A DNA stretch of 64,000 bases. It comes from Scatosoma sp045576335 (GTDB lineage: Bacteria > Bacillota > Clostridia > Christensenellales > Borkfalkiaceae). Positions 1 through 8,201 of the stretch are shown here, piece by piece (the stretch's first letter is position 1; each line of letters begins with the position of its first letter). The position numbers were made by a program, and so were the translations under genes. Below the pieces are notes generated by a model. It made no database searches and had not been told where the DNA came from. It worked only from the letters and a program-made list of their open reading frames with translations. Where the stretch lies: assembly GCA_045576335.1 (NCBI GenBank), contig JAZNGH010000028.1:73172-137171 (forward strand). The letters are read 5' to 3'.

Positions 1-111
1 GGAAAAAGTCTTTTCTCCGCTCAATTCCTTTACGCAAACCTCGCAATATTCCCTCTCGTCCGCGTCGATAAAATTCAATTCGCATCTGGGGCATATTATA
101 TATCTTGCCAT
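1..111 (-). CDS. N-terminal fragment of a zinc-ribbon protein, cut by the window edge
   Basis: The reverse strand reads ATG at 111 and stays open for 37 codons to the window edge. It begins MARYIICPRCELNFIDADER and continues with a second cysteine pair (YCEVC). The two CxxC pairs (C7/C10 and C23/C26) look like a small zinc ribbon. An SD sequence (GGGAG) lies about 6 bases before the ATG. This N-terminal ribbon occurs at the start of several uncharacterised Firmicute proteins, but the rest of the gene is outside the window, so no function is given. Confidence 0.7.
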   Translation of the reverse strand, partial: MARYIICPRCELNFIDADEREYCEVCVKELSGEKTFS

Positions 112-237
112 ATCGTTTCTCCCTCGTCGTTTCGGCTTTCGCCGTCCACCATATTGATTTTGCTATATTATATTAAGAATTATGAATTTTGTAAACCGTT
201 TTTATAGCGTTTTTGAATATTTTTTTGAATTTTTTTG

Positions 238-273
238 AAAAAAGAAAGGTCGCGACCGTTCGGTGCGACCTTT
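238..273 (-). terminator. Rho-independent terminator of the 812-aa lipoprotein gene
   Basis: A nine-base-pair stem (245-253 with 265-273) is followed, reading the minus strand, by six T residues (238-243). It lies just after the stop codon of the lipoprotein gene. Confidence 0.85.
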
Positions 274-279
274 TCGCCT

Positions 280-2718
280 TTATTCTTGCTTTTCTTCCGC
301 TTCCGCCGTTGCTTCTACGGGTGCTTCCTCCGTCGTGACAGCTTCCTCAACAGGCGTTTCCTCAACAGGTGCTTCTTCCTCCGAAGCTTCCTCTTCGGGA
401 GCTTCCTCTACGGGTGCTTCTTCTGCCGCTTCCGTAGGCGTTTCCTCCGCGCTATCGTCCGCATATACGTCGATAGACTTATCGTCGGTGGTGTCGATTT
501 GCTTACGCTTATATGCGTTTACGGTTGCGTCCTCTTCCGCTTTCTTTGCTTTCTTCTTCTTGAAATAAATCACGAGTACGACCGCAACTACCGCGCCGAC
601 AATCAATACGCTGCCGCAAACGATTAACGCAATCGCCCAGTCGGGCAAGCCCTCGTCGGTGGTTTCCTCTTCCTCGGGTTGCATAAGGCTATCCACCCAA
701 GCGGTTTGAATTTCCTCTTTATCCGCCGCGGTGATATCGCCTACGCGGGAGATAAACGCGTTTTCATACTTGAATTCCGCCGCCGTTGCGCCCTCTTTCA
801 CAGCGAATTTTGCCACGAAATCGTCAAATTCTTTCGCTTGATAGCTACCGTAGAGCGTTCTTACGTCCTCAAAAGCCGTCGTTTCGCCCGTGCGGAAATA
901 GTATTCCATAGCCGCCTGCAATTTCTCGTAAGAGGAATATTTTGCAGCGTTGATATAATCGAGAACGGCGTTATATTCTTCGTTTGCCGCCTTAATTTCC
1001 GCCGCCGTGCCCATCTTCGCCGCGTAGATATAGTTATACGCGTTAGAGCCGAACAGCTGTGCGTTTGCGTACAGCACGGTATTGCCGAAGAATTCGGGCT
1101 TATACCATTCCGTCGTGAAATCCACGAAATCGAGCTTTAACGGCTGATATTCCGCATTTTCGGGGCGGTTTGCAAGCATTGCGGCGTAATTATCCGCCGT
1201 ACCGTCGTATTTAATTCTCGTCAAGGCTTGACCGTTGGCGTTATCGCCCTCGCTTGCCGCGTAATAATACAGGAATTTGCCCGTTTTATCCACTTTATAC
1301 GGCGTTGCAGAGGAAATACCTTCCACCATCACCGTCGTCGAAATTGCGCCGTTTTGCGCGTCGTAATGCGCTCTTACGAGGTTGCTGTTCGTCGAATCGA
1401 GATATACGTAGTAATGCGTATCGCCGTCCTTGAAAATGAGAGCAGAGCCCGTATTGTTGGTGTTGGGCGCAACGATTTCCAAATTCTCTTCCTTGTTGCC
1501 GTTTACGACGTTCCATTCGCTTTGCGTCTTTGCGTCCGCAACGTAGTAAAGCTTCGCGCTTTCGCCTGCCGAGCCAGACGTCGTAATCGTCGAACGAGTG
1601 AAATACAGCCCGCCGTCACGATAGCCGTTGATCGTATACGAGTAGCCCTCGCCAAGTACCGTCGATTCGGTGGTTTGATCCCAGTTGAACTGGGTTTTTT
1701 CAATCGCGCTCTTACCGATACCGTCCAAAACGAGCGTACCAAGGTTTACGTACGGATAGGTCGAATAATCGTTGAGGTCGTACTTTTCCGCGCTGCCCTC
1801 CGCCTTCAATTTCTCGTTCTGCTTTTTCATATACCCGTCGAACGAGTATTCCTTGATAGAGACGTCGCCGTTGTATACGGTATATTTTTCGTTCGCGCCG
1901 TCTTCGTCTGCCGTCGCCGTTGCGTTTACGCGGTAGATTTGGTTGTATTTTTCGGTGATATTGCTTTCAAAGCTCACCGTAACGCCCATCGTGTAATAAA
2001 CGTCCGCGCTTTCCGCGTTTTCGGTGTCGAAATAGTAATCGGACGCACCCTTGACAAGCGTAGTCGTTTCACCCGTTGCGGTGTTGTACGAACGGAGATA
2101 TTTTACCGTCGAGCTTTCTTCCGTGACCGATTCCACGTACAAGCAATATACGTCCTTTTTACCGTCGTTGTTCTTGTCCACGCCCGGTTGTACGAAACGG
2201 TACGCCGATTTATTGTCCGAAAGACGGAAATAGTAACTGTTCATGTGCCCTTCCGAGCCGTCCAGCTTCGCGCGCTTGAAATCCAAATAGGTATTTTCCA
2301 CGACGCCGTGCGTGCTCTTACCCGTCGTAGGCGTTGCATAGTACACGTAATCGTCGTAAATATAAATACCCGCGTCGTAATTTTGTGCAACGAACAGGGA
2401 CGGAACGACCGTTTTCACGGTGTCGTCGGTGAAGTTGCCCGCCGCAAGGTCGGCTTTGGAAACGCGCATCAGCGCGGCTTTTACGACCTCGCCGTACACG
2501 TTGCTCGCCGTGTAATCTTCTTGACCGTTGATAAAGTAGATATAATCGCCCTTTTCCACGGCAAACCCGCCGTTGGAAGAAACGGCAGCCGCCGCGTCGA
2601 AGCCCGTGCCAAGCGTTTCCCCTTTATAATCCGCTACGTCGCCGCAACCGACGAACGCCGTCGATACACAAACCGTCGCAAGCGCAATACCGAGTACTTT
2701 TTTAATCTTATCCCTCAT
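280..2718 (-). CDS. Large lipoprotein with C-terminal membrane anchor and acidic tail
   Basis: This 812-residue protein has a lipoprotein signal peptide with the lipidation cysteine at C25 (FVGC). It then has a long extracellular region rich in Tyr, Asp and Asn. Short recurring strands such as YYFR, VYYT and LYYV suggest a beta-propeller or beta-sandwich, but no named domain is recognised. A single membrane helix spans about residues 693-719. It is followed by a Lys-rich stop-transfer patch and an approximately 80-residue Glu/Ala/Pro tail predicted to be cytoplasmic. The protein would therefore be anchored twice, by lipid at its N-terminus and by a helix near its C-terminus. The SD AAGGAG sits 9 bases before the ATG. 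It is monocistronic, with its own promoter and terminator. Function unknown. Confidence 0.88.
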   Translation of the reverse strand: MRDKIKKVLGIALATVCVSTAFVGCGDVADYKGETLGTGFDAAAAVSSNGGFAVEKGDYIYFINGQEDYTASNVYGEVVKAALMRVSKADLAAGNFTDDTVKTVVPSLFVAQNYDAGIYIYDDYVYYATPTTGKSTHGVVENTYLDFKRAKLDGSEGHMNSYYFRLSDNKSAYRFVQPGVDKNNDGKKDVYCLYVESVTEESSTVKYLRSYNTATGETTTLVKGASDYYFDTENAESADVYYTMGVTVSFESNITEKYNQIYRVNATATADEDGANEKYTVYNGDVSIKEYSFDGYMKKQNEKLKAEGSAEKYDLNDYSTYPYVNLGTLVLDGIGKSAIEKTQFNWDQTTESTVLGEGYSYTINGYRDGGLYFTRSTITTSGSAGESAKLYYVADAKTQSEWNVVNGNKEENLEIVAPNTNNTGSALIFKDGDTHYYVYLDSTNSNLVRAHYDAQNGAISTTVMVEGISSATPYKVDKTGKFLYYYAASEGDNANGQALTRIKYDGTADNYAAMLANRPENAEYQPLKLDFVDFTTEWYKPEFFGNTVLYANAQLFGSNAYNYIYAAKMGTAAEIKAANEEYNAVLDYINAAKYSSYEKLQAAMEYYFRTGETTAFEDVRTLYGSYQAKEFDDFVAKFAVKEGATAAEFKYENAFISRVGDITAADKEEIQTAWVDSLMQPEEEETTDEGLPDWAIALIVCGSVLIVGAVVAVVLVIYFKKKKAKKAEEDATVNAYKRKQIDTTDDKSIDVYADDSAEETPTEAAEEAPVEEAPEEEASEEEAPVEETPVEEAVTTEEAPVEATAEAEEKQE

Positions 2719-2799
2719 TGTAAAGGACTCCTTGATAATAAAAGTTTCAAATACGTATAAGTTTTAGGGCGCATATACGCCCACTTTTACGCATATTCT

Positions 2800-2828
2800 A
2801 TTATAACTCAAAACGCCGATTAAAGCAA
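2800..2828 (-). promoter_or_regulatory. Sigma-A promoter of the 812-aa lipoprotein gene
   Basis: On the minus strand a TTGCTT -35 (2823-2828) and a TATAAT -10 (2800-2805) are separated by 17 bases. The leader to the ATG is about 75 nt and holds a small GGGCG/CGCCC hairpin (2767-2782). Confidence 0.75.
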
Positions 2829-2900
2829 TCCTTTTTTCCCTTTTTTTGTGTGAATTTTTAGGAAATTGCCCGAAATTTTCAATTAGGAGGTATTTTTGCC

Positions 2901-3134
2901 GTGGAGCCGTTCGGAATATTGCGATTTTTACAAGCCCTTCAAGACCTCGCGCCCGTTTTTAAGACGGAAGAAGGAAGCGAGGCAAACCCCGCCAAGCCCT
3001 CTGATACGGGCGAAAAAACGACGAAAAATGCGCCGCAGGATATTCCCTCGGAAAAATCCCCGACGCACGCACAGGACGCCGTTTTGGGCTTTTTGGAAGC
3101 CCACGACGCGCGCGCAAAAAGAACGAAAAAATGA
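2901..3134 (+). CDS. Small hypothetical protein, GTG start
   Basis: A 77-residue ORF starts at GTG (2901), 10 bases after a perfect AGGAGG (2885-2890). The product begins MEPFGILRFLQAL, has a Pro/Glu/Lys-rich hydrophilic middle, and ends with a short helical segment (AVLGFLEAHDARAKR). An overlapping frame starting at TTG 2896 would give an Arg/Lys-rich 88-residue product that looks like a shadow. The hydrophobic N-terminus with conserved-looking C-terminus resembles small uncharacterised Clostridia proteins. Function unknown; the strong SD is the main evidence. Confidence 0.6.
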   Translation: MEPFGILRFLQALQDLAPVFKTEEGSEANPAKPSDTGEKTTKNAPQDIPSEKSPTHAQDAVLGFLEAHDARAKRTKK

Positions 3135-3159
3135 CAGAATGGGAACGCTTGCGTGTTCG

Positions 3160-3400
3160 TGAATTGAAAAGCCTTGCTTTTCGTGGAATGAAAACCTGAA
3201 GGTTTTCAATTCACTGCATAGAGATACACTCGACTACGGCTATCGCCGCCGCTCGGTATGACGGGGGTGGCGGGTGAACGCTAACGCCTCCGCTCGGTAT
3301 GACACACCCCATTCTGTCATACCGACCGAGCACAAGCGAGTGGAGCGTATCCCCACTCTTTCATTCTGAATGAAGCGTTAGCGCAATGAAGAATCTCGGC
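3160..3400. repeat. Cluster of intergenic inverted repeats (GTCATNCYGA family)
   Basis: The gap 3135-3470 has no gene. It starts with 12-base arms GTGAATTGAAAA and TTTTCAATTCAC flanking an inner hairpin. It then contains four imperfect copies of a roughly 35-40 base unit beginning GTCAT and ending in ATCTC or similar. Two are on the minus strand (3221-3262 and about 3271-3303) and two on the plus strand (3316-3353 and 3361-3397). The unit resembles the interspersed GTCATTCTGAGCGAAGCGAA-type intergenic repeats reported in many bacterial genomes. Confidence 0.7.
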
Positions 3401-3423
3401 GGCGCGCAAAATGACAATATACG

Positions 3424-3456
3424 AAAAAAGAAACGGCAGAATTGCCGTTTCTTTTT
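3424..3456 (-). terminator. Terminator of the rplM-rpsI operon
   Basis: The stem aaacggca (3431-3438) pairs with tgccgttt (3443-3450), with A and T tracts on either side, so it can act in both directions. It follows the rpsI stop codon. Confidence 0.85.
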
Positions 3457-3470
3457 GGTTGTCTTTGAAA

Positions 3471-3884
3471 TTATCTCTTCGAGAACTGAGGAGCACGACG
3501 AGCTTTCTTCAAGCCGTACTTCTTTCTTTCCTTTGCACGAGGGTCACGCGTAAGGAAGCCTGCCGCTTTGAGTACGGGACGGCTGTTTTCTTCCGCTTCG
3601 AGAAGCGCGCGCGCCACGCCAAGACGGATAGCACCCGCCTGACCCGTGTAACCGCCGCCGATTACGTTTACGAGTACGTCGTACTTGCCCTCTGCTTCAA
3701 CGGCAACGAGGGGTTGCTTTACGATATACTGCAAAGTACCTTGGGGGAAATAGTCTTCAAAAGCGCGGTCGTTGATTACGATCGTACCATTGCCGCCGGG
3801 GATTAAGCGAACGCGAGCGATCGCCTTCTTTCTTCTGCCCGTTCCCCAGAATTGAATTTTCTTTTTAACGTTTGCTTTTGCCAT
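3471..3884 (-). CDS. rpsI: 30S ribosomal protein S9
   Basis: This 137-residue protein matches bacterial S9 throughout. It has the GRRKKAIARVRL segment near the N-terminus, a GGYTGQAGAIRLGVARAL core, and the conserved C-terminus YGLKKARRAPQFSKR, whose last Lys-Arg reaches into the ribosomal P site. It lies 16 bases after rplM in the standard rplM-rpsI order and shares its promoter. The SD is AGAGAGG. The product is a component of the small ribosomal subunit. Confidence 0.98.
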   Translation of the reverse strand: MAKANVKKKIQFWGTGRRKKAIARVRLIPGGNGTIVINDRAFEDYFPQGTLQYIVKQPLVAVEAEGKYDVLVNVIGGGYTGQAGAIRLGVARALLEAEENSRPVLKAAGFLTRDPRAKERKKYGLKKARRAPQFSKR

Positions 3885-3900
3885 TTTTCAATCCTCTCTT

Positions 3901-4332
3901 TTAGTCTATTTTGAGTACTTCGGGCTTTTGTGCCGCGTGGTTGTGTTCCGCGCCCTTATAAACGCGAAGCTTTTTCAGCATTACTCTGCCAAGACTGTTT
4001 TTGGGAAGCATACCTTTCACAGCTTCGTAAACGGCAAGGTCGCTCTTTTCCGCCATCAATTTCTTGTAGGGGATTTCTTTCAAGCCGCCGATGTAGCCCG
4101 TGTGATATCTGTAAAATTTATCTTCCAACTTCTTACCCGTCAAAACGACTTTGTCCGTATTGATAACGATAACGAAATCGCCCGTATCAACGTTGGGAGT
4201 GAAGGTGGGTTTGTGCTTACCGCGAAGAACGGAAGCGACGCGGGTAGCGAGACGACCGAGGGGCAAACCCGCCGCGTCTACAACATACCATTTTCTCTCA
4301 ACCGTTTCGGCGTGCGCCATATAGGTTTTCAT
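3901..4332 (-). CDS. rplM: 50S ribosomal protein L13
   Basis: A 143-residue L13 of normal length. It has the N-terminal WYVVDAAGLPLGRLATRVA segment, the GKHKPTFTPNVDTGDFVIVINTDKV core and the GMLPKNSLGRVMLKKLRVYKGAEHNHAAQKP block. It is the first gene of the rplM-rpsI operon. Its promoter (4458-4486) leaves a leader of about 118 nt, which is long enough for autogenous control. Confidence 0.98.
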   Translation of the reverse strand: MKTYMAHAETVERKWYVVDAAGLPLGRLATRVASVLRGKHKPTFTPNVDTGDFVIVINTDKVVLTGKKLEDKFYRYHTGYIGGLKEIPYKKLMAEKSDLAVYEAVKGMLPKNSLGRVMLKKLRVYKGAEHNHAAQKPEVLKID

Positions 4333-4450
4333 AATATGTTACTCCTTATTTCGTGTGTATTTTCTTGGTTGCTTTTCTTTGCGGTCCACTCTTGTTTTTC
4401 CGTTCAACTAACGGGGAAAAACGGGATTTTCAAGGGTTTTCCGTAACTTG
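4333..4450 (-). promoter_or_regulatory. Candidate L13-type mRNA leader
   Basis: The transcript from the 4458-4486 promoter has an untranslated leader with one clear hairpin: GTTTTT-CC-CCGTT pairing with AACGG-AAAAAC around an AGTTG loop. Firmicute rplM genes often carry a ribosomal-protein leader here (Rfam L13_leader). Position and hairpin fit, but I could not align it to the family, so the assignment is inference. Confidence 0.4.
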
Positions 4451-4457
4451 CCTATTT

Positions 4458-4486
4458 ATTGTATTATGAAACGAAATTTAAGTCAA
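4458..4486 (-). promoter_or_regulatory. Sigma-A promoter of rplM-rpsI
   Basis: Minus strand TTGACT (4481-4486), 17-base spacer, TACAAT (4458-4463). Confidence 0.85.
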
Positions 4487-4576
4487 GCTGTTTTGCGTGG
4501 GGTTTTTCAATTTTTTTTATTTTTTTTGATTTTTTTTTCAAAAGCCGAAAAATCAAGGAAAGCCAAGCTCGTCAAA

Positions 4577-4605
4577 TGAAAAAGAAACGGCGAAAGTGCC
4601 GTTTC
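4577..4605 (-). terminator. Terminator of fba
   Basis: The stem gaaacggc (4584-4591) pairs with gccgtttc (4598-4605), followed on the minus strand by TTTTTC, 22 bases after the fba stop. Confidence 0.8.
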
Positions 4606-4626
4606 TCTATTGTATTATATAGTTTA

Positions 4627-5565
4627 TTAGAACGCTTTTCCTGCCGAGCCCAAAACGTTGACGATTTTATGCTTGACCATCTCTTTCATCATTGCGCGCG
4701 CGTCGCCAAGATATTGACGAGGGTCGAAATGCGAGGGCTGCTCGGTGAAATGCTTTCTGATTGCCGCCGTAAACGCTACGCGAAGGTCGGAGTCGATATT
4801 GATTTTGCAAACCGCCATTTGCGCCGCTTTACGAAGCTCGCTTTCGGGAATACCGATTGCGTCGGGCATGTGTCCGCCAAACTGGTTGACAAGCGCAACT
4901 TTGTCTTGGGGAACGGACGAAGCTCCGTGCAAAACGATGGGGAAACCGGGCAATCTCTTGCCGATTTCTTCCAAGATATCCAAACGGAGTTTGGGGTCTT
5001 GTCCGGGCTTGAATTTGTACGCGCCGTGGCTCGTACCGATGGCAATTGCAAGGGAGTCGATACCCGTGCGTGCCGTGAATTCCTCTACTTCGTCGGGCGA
5101 GGTGAACTGTGCGTCCGCCGCCGCTACGTTTACGTCGTCCTCGATACCTGCAAGCTTACCAAGCTCCGCTTCAACGACTACGCCGTGGTCGTGCGCGTAT
5201 TCAACGACCTTTTTCGTGATTGCGATATTTTCCTCCCAAGGATGCGAGGAAGCGTCGATCATAACGGAGGTAAAGCCGCCGTCGATAGAAGCTTTACAAA
5301 TTTCGAAATCCGCACCGTGGTCGAGGTGCATTGCAACGGGAATGTCGTTGGTTTCAACGGCAGCCTGCACGAGGTGCTTCAAATATACGGGATTAGCGTA
5401 CTTTCTTGCGCCCGCGGAAACCTGCAAAATAACGGGAGATTTTTCCTCGTTAGCGGCTTCAACGATCGCTTGGATCATTTCCATGTTGTTTACGTTAAAT
5501 GCGCCGATTGCGTACTTTTCCGCGTACGCTCTCTTGAACATTTCGGTAGTAGTTACCAAAGGCAT
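4627..5565 (-). CDS. fba: Fructose-bisphosphate aldolase, class II
   Basis: A 312-residue zinc-dependent aldolase that cleaves fructose 1,6-bisphosphate to glyceraldehyde 3-phosphate and dihydroxyacetone phosphate in glycolysis. Seen in the sequence: the zinc and active-site block VAMHLDHGADFE, the VMIDASSHPWEENI segment, AIGTSHGAYKF, and VLHGASSVP, which carry the metal-binding histidines. The start is ATG 5565: GGAGG (5574-5578) lies 8 bases upstream, whereas an in-frame TTG at 5580 overlaps that SD. It is monocistronic, with its own promoter and terminator. Confidence 0.97.
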   Translation of the reverse strand: MPLVTTTEMFKRAYAEKYAIGAFNVNNMEMIQAIVEAANEEKSPVILQVSAGARKYANPVYLKHLVQAAVETNDIPVAMHLDHGADFEICKASIDGGFTSVMIDASSHPWEENIAITKKVVEYAHDHGVVVEAELGKLAGIEDDVNVAAADAQFTSPDEVEEFTARTGIDSLAIAIGTSHGAYKFKPGQDPKLRLDILEEIGKRLPGFPIVLHGASSVPQDKVALVNQFGGHMPDAIGIPESELRKAAQMAVCKINIDSDLRVAFTAAIRKHFTEQPSHFDPRQYLGDARAMMKEMVKHKIVNVLGSAGKAF

Positions 5566-5599
5566 AATATTGTCCTCCAAAGTTTTTTCATACGTTCTT

Positions 5600-5628
5600 A
5601 TTATAGCCTATTTTTAGAAAAAAAGCAA
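5600..5628 (-). promoter_or_regulatory. Sigma-A promoter of fba
   Basis: Minus strand TTGCTT (5623-5628), 17-base spacer, TATAAT (5600-5605). Confidence 0.8.
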
Positions 5629-5654
5629 ACGAATGTATAGGCGTTTTGAAAATT

Positions 5655-5712
5655 CGCCCAAGCGATTTTTATGCGCTTGGGCGAAAACAAGGCGGGCAAA
5701 ATTGCCCGCCTT
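5655..5712 (-). terminator. Tandem hairpin terminator of the seven-gene surface operon
   Basis: The first hairpin has a 10-bp stem (5689-5698 with 5703-5712) followed by TTGTTTTC. A second 10-bp stem (5655-5664 with 5674-5683) follows. Together they close the operon that starts near 17678. Confidence 0.8.
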
Positions 5713-5736
5713 GCGTGGTTATTAAGCGTTCGCTTA

Positions 5737-8145
5737 TTATTTCGTGAACGTTTGCGCCGTACCGTCGATTACGAGCGATACGCTGTCGAACGTTCCGTCA
5801 ACAATCGAGCAAGCGTTGGTAAGCGCAAAGCCCGTTACCGTGCATTCGCCTGCCCCGGGAAGTGCGCTGAACGTGATTGCGTATACGCCTGCTTCCGCCG
5901 TTTCCGCTACCGTGTAAGCGCAGGTATACGTTTTCTTATCATCACTATTATGCCAATCATCAATCATACCTTCTACCCAACCGTCGTAAACGATTGTCAC
6001 CGTGCCGTCGCTGTTAAAGGTCAAACCGTACGTCCACGTACAAGTCCACGTGTCATTACCAGGGTGCGTATACGTTTCGGTCGTCTTATAAATCCATTCG
6101 CCAACGATTGCGCTTGCAGCCGTAACTTCTTCTTTTTCCATAGGCTCATACTCAACGTCTACGATGCCGAAGCAAAGTTCGTAATCTTCGTTAATGCTGA
6201 ACTGATAAGCAACGGTAGCGTCATAATCGTATTGTTGCCATTGGAACGTATTGTTCATAGGGCTATAACCGAATTGATATGCTTGCTCATTCAAAACGCG
6301 GTTATACACTTCCTCATATTCGTTCCCCCACCAATCAATTTCAACTACACTCATAGTTTCCTTAATGGTTGCGTCACCAGCGAACATAAATCCAGGTTGA
6401 ACGTTCGAGAACGTAATAGATACGATTGTATAAACTCTTTGTCCGAGATTGTAATCTTCTTCTTCAATCATTTTATACGTGTACGTACCGTTGAGAATAT
6501 CAGCAGGAGAAGGAACAGCTTTTATCGTAAGCGTCATAGTAGAGGACAGCGTCGCATCAGCAACGGAGGTGAACGTAATCGTATATTCACCAGCCTCCAA
6601 CATACTTACGTCGTACGTTACAACGTCGACATATGCGTCCGTATAAACCTGATAGGTTTCGCCTTCGGTAAGCGTTACGTCCGCGTTGTCCTTATCCTTT
6701 GCCGTAACGGTGTAACCGCCAACGTTCTTATCCAACAACGCGCCGATAAGCAAGCTTTCGCCAGCCCAAATTTCTTCCTCGGCAGAAGCTTCAAAATAAA
6801 CCGTTTCGTATTCGTCGACATATGCGTAACCCGCTTCAATCGACGTAGGAACGGGGTCTACGACCGTAACGTTAATCGTCTTTTCAACGCCGTTTACGCT
6901 AACCTTCAAGGCAAACGTCGTACCAACCGTTGCAGGCGTGGACAACGTAATTTCGCCGTCATAATAATTAGCGGAAAGCGAAGTAAACCAATCTTCGCCG
7001 TTTACGTTATCACCCGAGAATTCTACTACCGCATAGTTCATAGAAGCCGTTTCGGGAAGCGTTTCCGCAACGTAAAGCACCGTGTCATATCCCTTTTCAA
7101 GGTTGAGCGCGGTAACCTCTGCACCGCTTGCGTCTACTACCTTATAGCTCGTAACCGTCAAATCAGCGGGCTTATACGGATTAACGTCCGCTTTTTCTTC
7201 CGCATACTGCTTCACCGTAGCAACGCTCGTGCTCGTCGCTTCTGCTTCTGCCGCTACGCTGTAAAGAACGCTCTCGTCTTCCTGTACGTTCTCAACGATT
7301 GCTTCGCCCGTGTATTCCGTACGCGTTACGGTAACTTCGCTGATATAATAATTCGTCGCATCAAGCTTGAAATCTACTTTGGTAACGTAGAAGGAAGGAT
7401 CCCAACCGTCAGCGTAAAAACCGAAGCTGAACGAATATACGCCGTCTGCAACGCTCTCCGTGAAGTCCTCGTTAAGGTCTTCCTTCGCGAGATCGTACAA
7501 ATTGTTTACAATACCGAACGCACCACAGAATACTACGTCTTCTACGTCAAGATAGTACATAGCAAGCTCTGCGCCGTAAAGGTTATCCTTTTGTACGTTC
7601 GCATAAGCGGATTCGCTCGTAATCATTTCATATTCACCCGCGTAGGTGGTAACGCTTACGCCGAAAGGCTCGCCCGCCGCGTCAAGAGAGAAATAATATT
7701 CGTAGTTGATATCCGCGTCATTTACGTAGGTATAACCGTCTTTGAACGCGTAGGTTTGCTTGCTTTCGCCAAAATCTACAAGCTCACCGTATTTAACAAC
7801 GGAGTTCTGCACCTTCGCAACCGCAATCGCCTTGGCAATGTCGGAAACGTCGGGCGTGCCGTAACCGCAAAGCGTACAAATGCCCGCGTCGTTGTTTACG
7901 TGGTTGCAAAGCACGTAGCCGCAATCGTCGCAATCGCCGTCAGCGTCTGCGTCGTTATGTACTGCAAAATCCTTCTTGTAAACGTCCGTGTGCGCCCCTG
8001 CTTCGCAGGTCGTTTCTTTCCAGTGCGCGTTTGCGTCGGACTTCCAGTCGCTCCAAGTGTGAGCGTGCGCTTCGGGTTGTTCGCAAGCTGCAAAAGCCGT
8101 TGCACAAAGAGCTACGCTCAATGCCAATAAGATACTTTTCTTCAT
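5737..8145 (-). CDS. Cys-motif surface lipoprotein with Ig-like regions
   Basis: An 802-residue protein with a lipoprotein signal (lipidation Cys at C21, FAAC). Residues about 28-95 form a His/Cys-rich segment of the type HTWSDW...DADADGDCDDCGYVLC...CTLCGYG, which recurs in Clostridia surface proteins and may bind metal or form disulfides. The remainder is Ser/Thr/Tyr-rich beta-strand sequence. It includes an Ig-like stretch (AVVEFSGDNVNGEDW... ...VGTTFALKVSVNGVEKTINVTVVD) and C-terminal beta regions. It is the last gene of the MoxR/VWA operon, 56 bases after the preceding lipoprotein gene with no terminator between them. Exact ligand unknown. Confidence 0.85.
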   Translation of the reverse strand: MKKSILLALSVALCATAFAACEQPEAHAHTWSDWKSDANAHWKETTCEAGAHTDVYKKDFAVHNDADADGDCDDCGYVLCNHVNNDAGICTLCGYGTPDVSDIAKAIAVAKVQNSVVKYGELVDFGESKQTYAFKDGYTYVNDADINYEYYFSLDAAGEPFGVSVTTYAGEYEMITSESAYANVQKDNLYGAELAMYYLDVEDVVFCGAFGIVNNLYDLAKEDLNEDFTESVADGVYSFSFGFYADGWDPSFYVTKVDFKLDATNYYISEVTVTRTEYTGEAIVENVQEDESVLYSVAAEAEATSTSVATVKQYAEEKADVNPYKPADLTVTSYKVVDASGAEVTALNLEKGYDTVLYVAETLPETASMNYAVVEFSGDNVNGEDWFTSLSANYYDGEITLSTPATVGTTFALKVSVNGVEKTINVTVVDPVPTSIEAGYAYVDEYETVYFEASAEEEIWAGESLLIGALLDKNVGGYTVTAKDKDNADVTLTEGETYQVYTDAYVDVVTYDVSMLEAGEYTITFTSVADATLSSTMTLTIKAVPSPADILNGTYTYKMIEEEDYNLGQRVYTIVSITFSNVQPGFMFAGDATIKETMSVVEIDWWGNEYEEVYNRVLNEQAYQFGYSPMNNTFQWQQYDYDATVAYQFSINEDYELCFGIVDVEYEPMEKEEVTAASAIVGEWIYKTTETYTHPGNDTWTCTWTYGLTFNSDGTVTIVYDGWVEGMIDDWHNSDDKKTYTCAYTVAETAEAGVYAITFSALPGAGECTVTGFALTNACSIVDGTFDSVSLVIDGTAQTFTK

Positions 8146-8201
8146 ATTAAGCCTCCTTTGCTTAAAATTGTTTTGAAGTTATATGTGCCAAGCTTGCGGG
8201 A

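Noticed and set aside
300..450. Possible tandem-repeat or CRISPR-like pattern of gcttcctc units
   Set aside because: Encodes the Glu/Ala/Pro tail of the lipoprotein; periodicity follows codons and spacing is irregular.
1228..2760. 510-residue plus-strand ORF opposite the 812-residue lipoprotein
   Set aside because: Low-complexity Arg/Val-rich product with no motif; shadow of the lipoprotein gene.
2896..3162. 88-residue frame starting at TTG 2896
   Set aside because: Arg/Lys-rich product; the GTG 2901 frame has better SD spacing and a more protein-like composition.
5671..8130. 819-residue plus-strand ORF opposite the 802-residue lipoprotein
   Set aside because: Arg/Val/Tyr/Phe-rich product without domains or a suitable SD; the opposite strand encodes a clear lipoprotein. 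It is an antisense shadow caused by codon composition.
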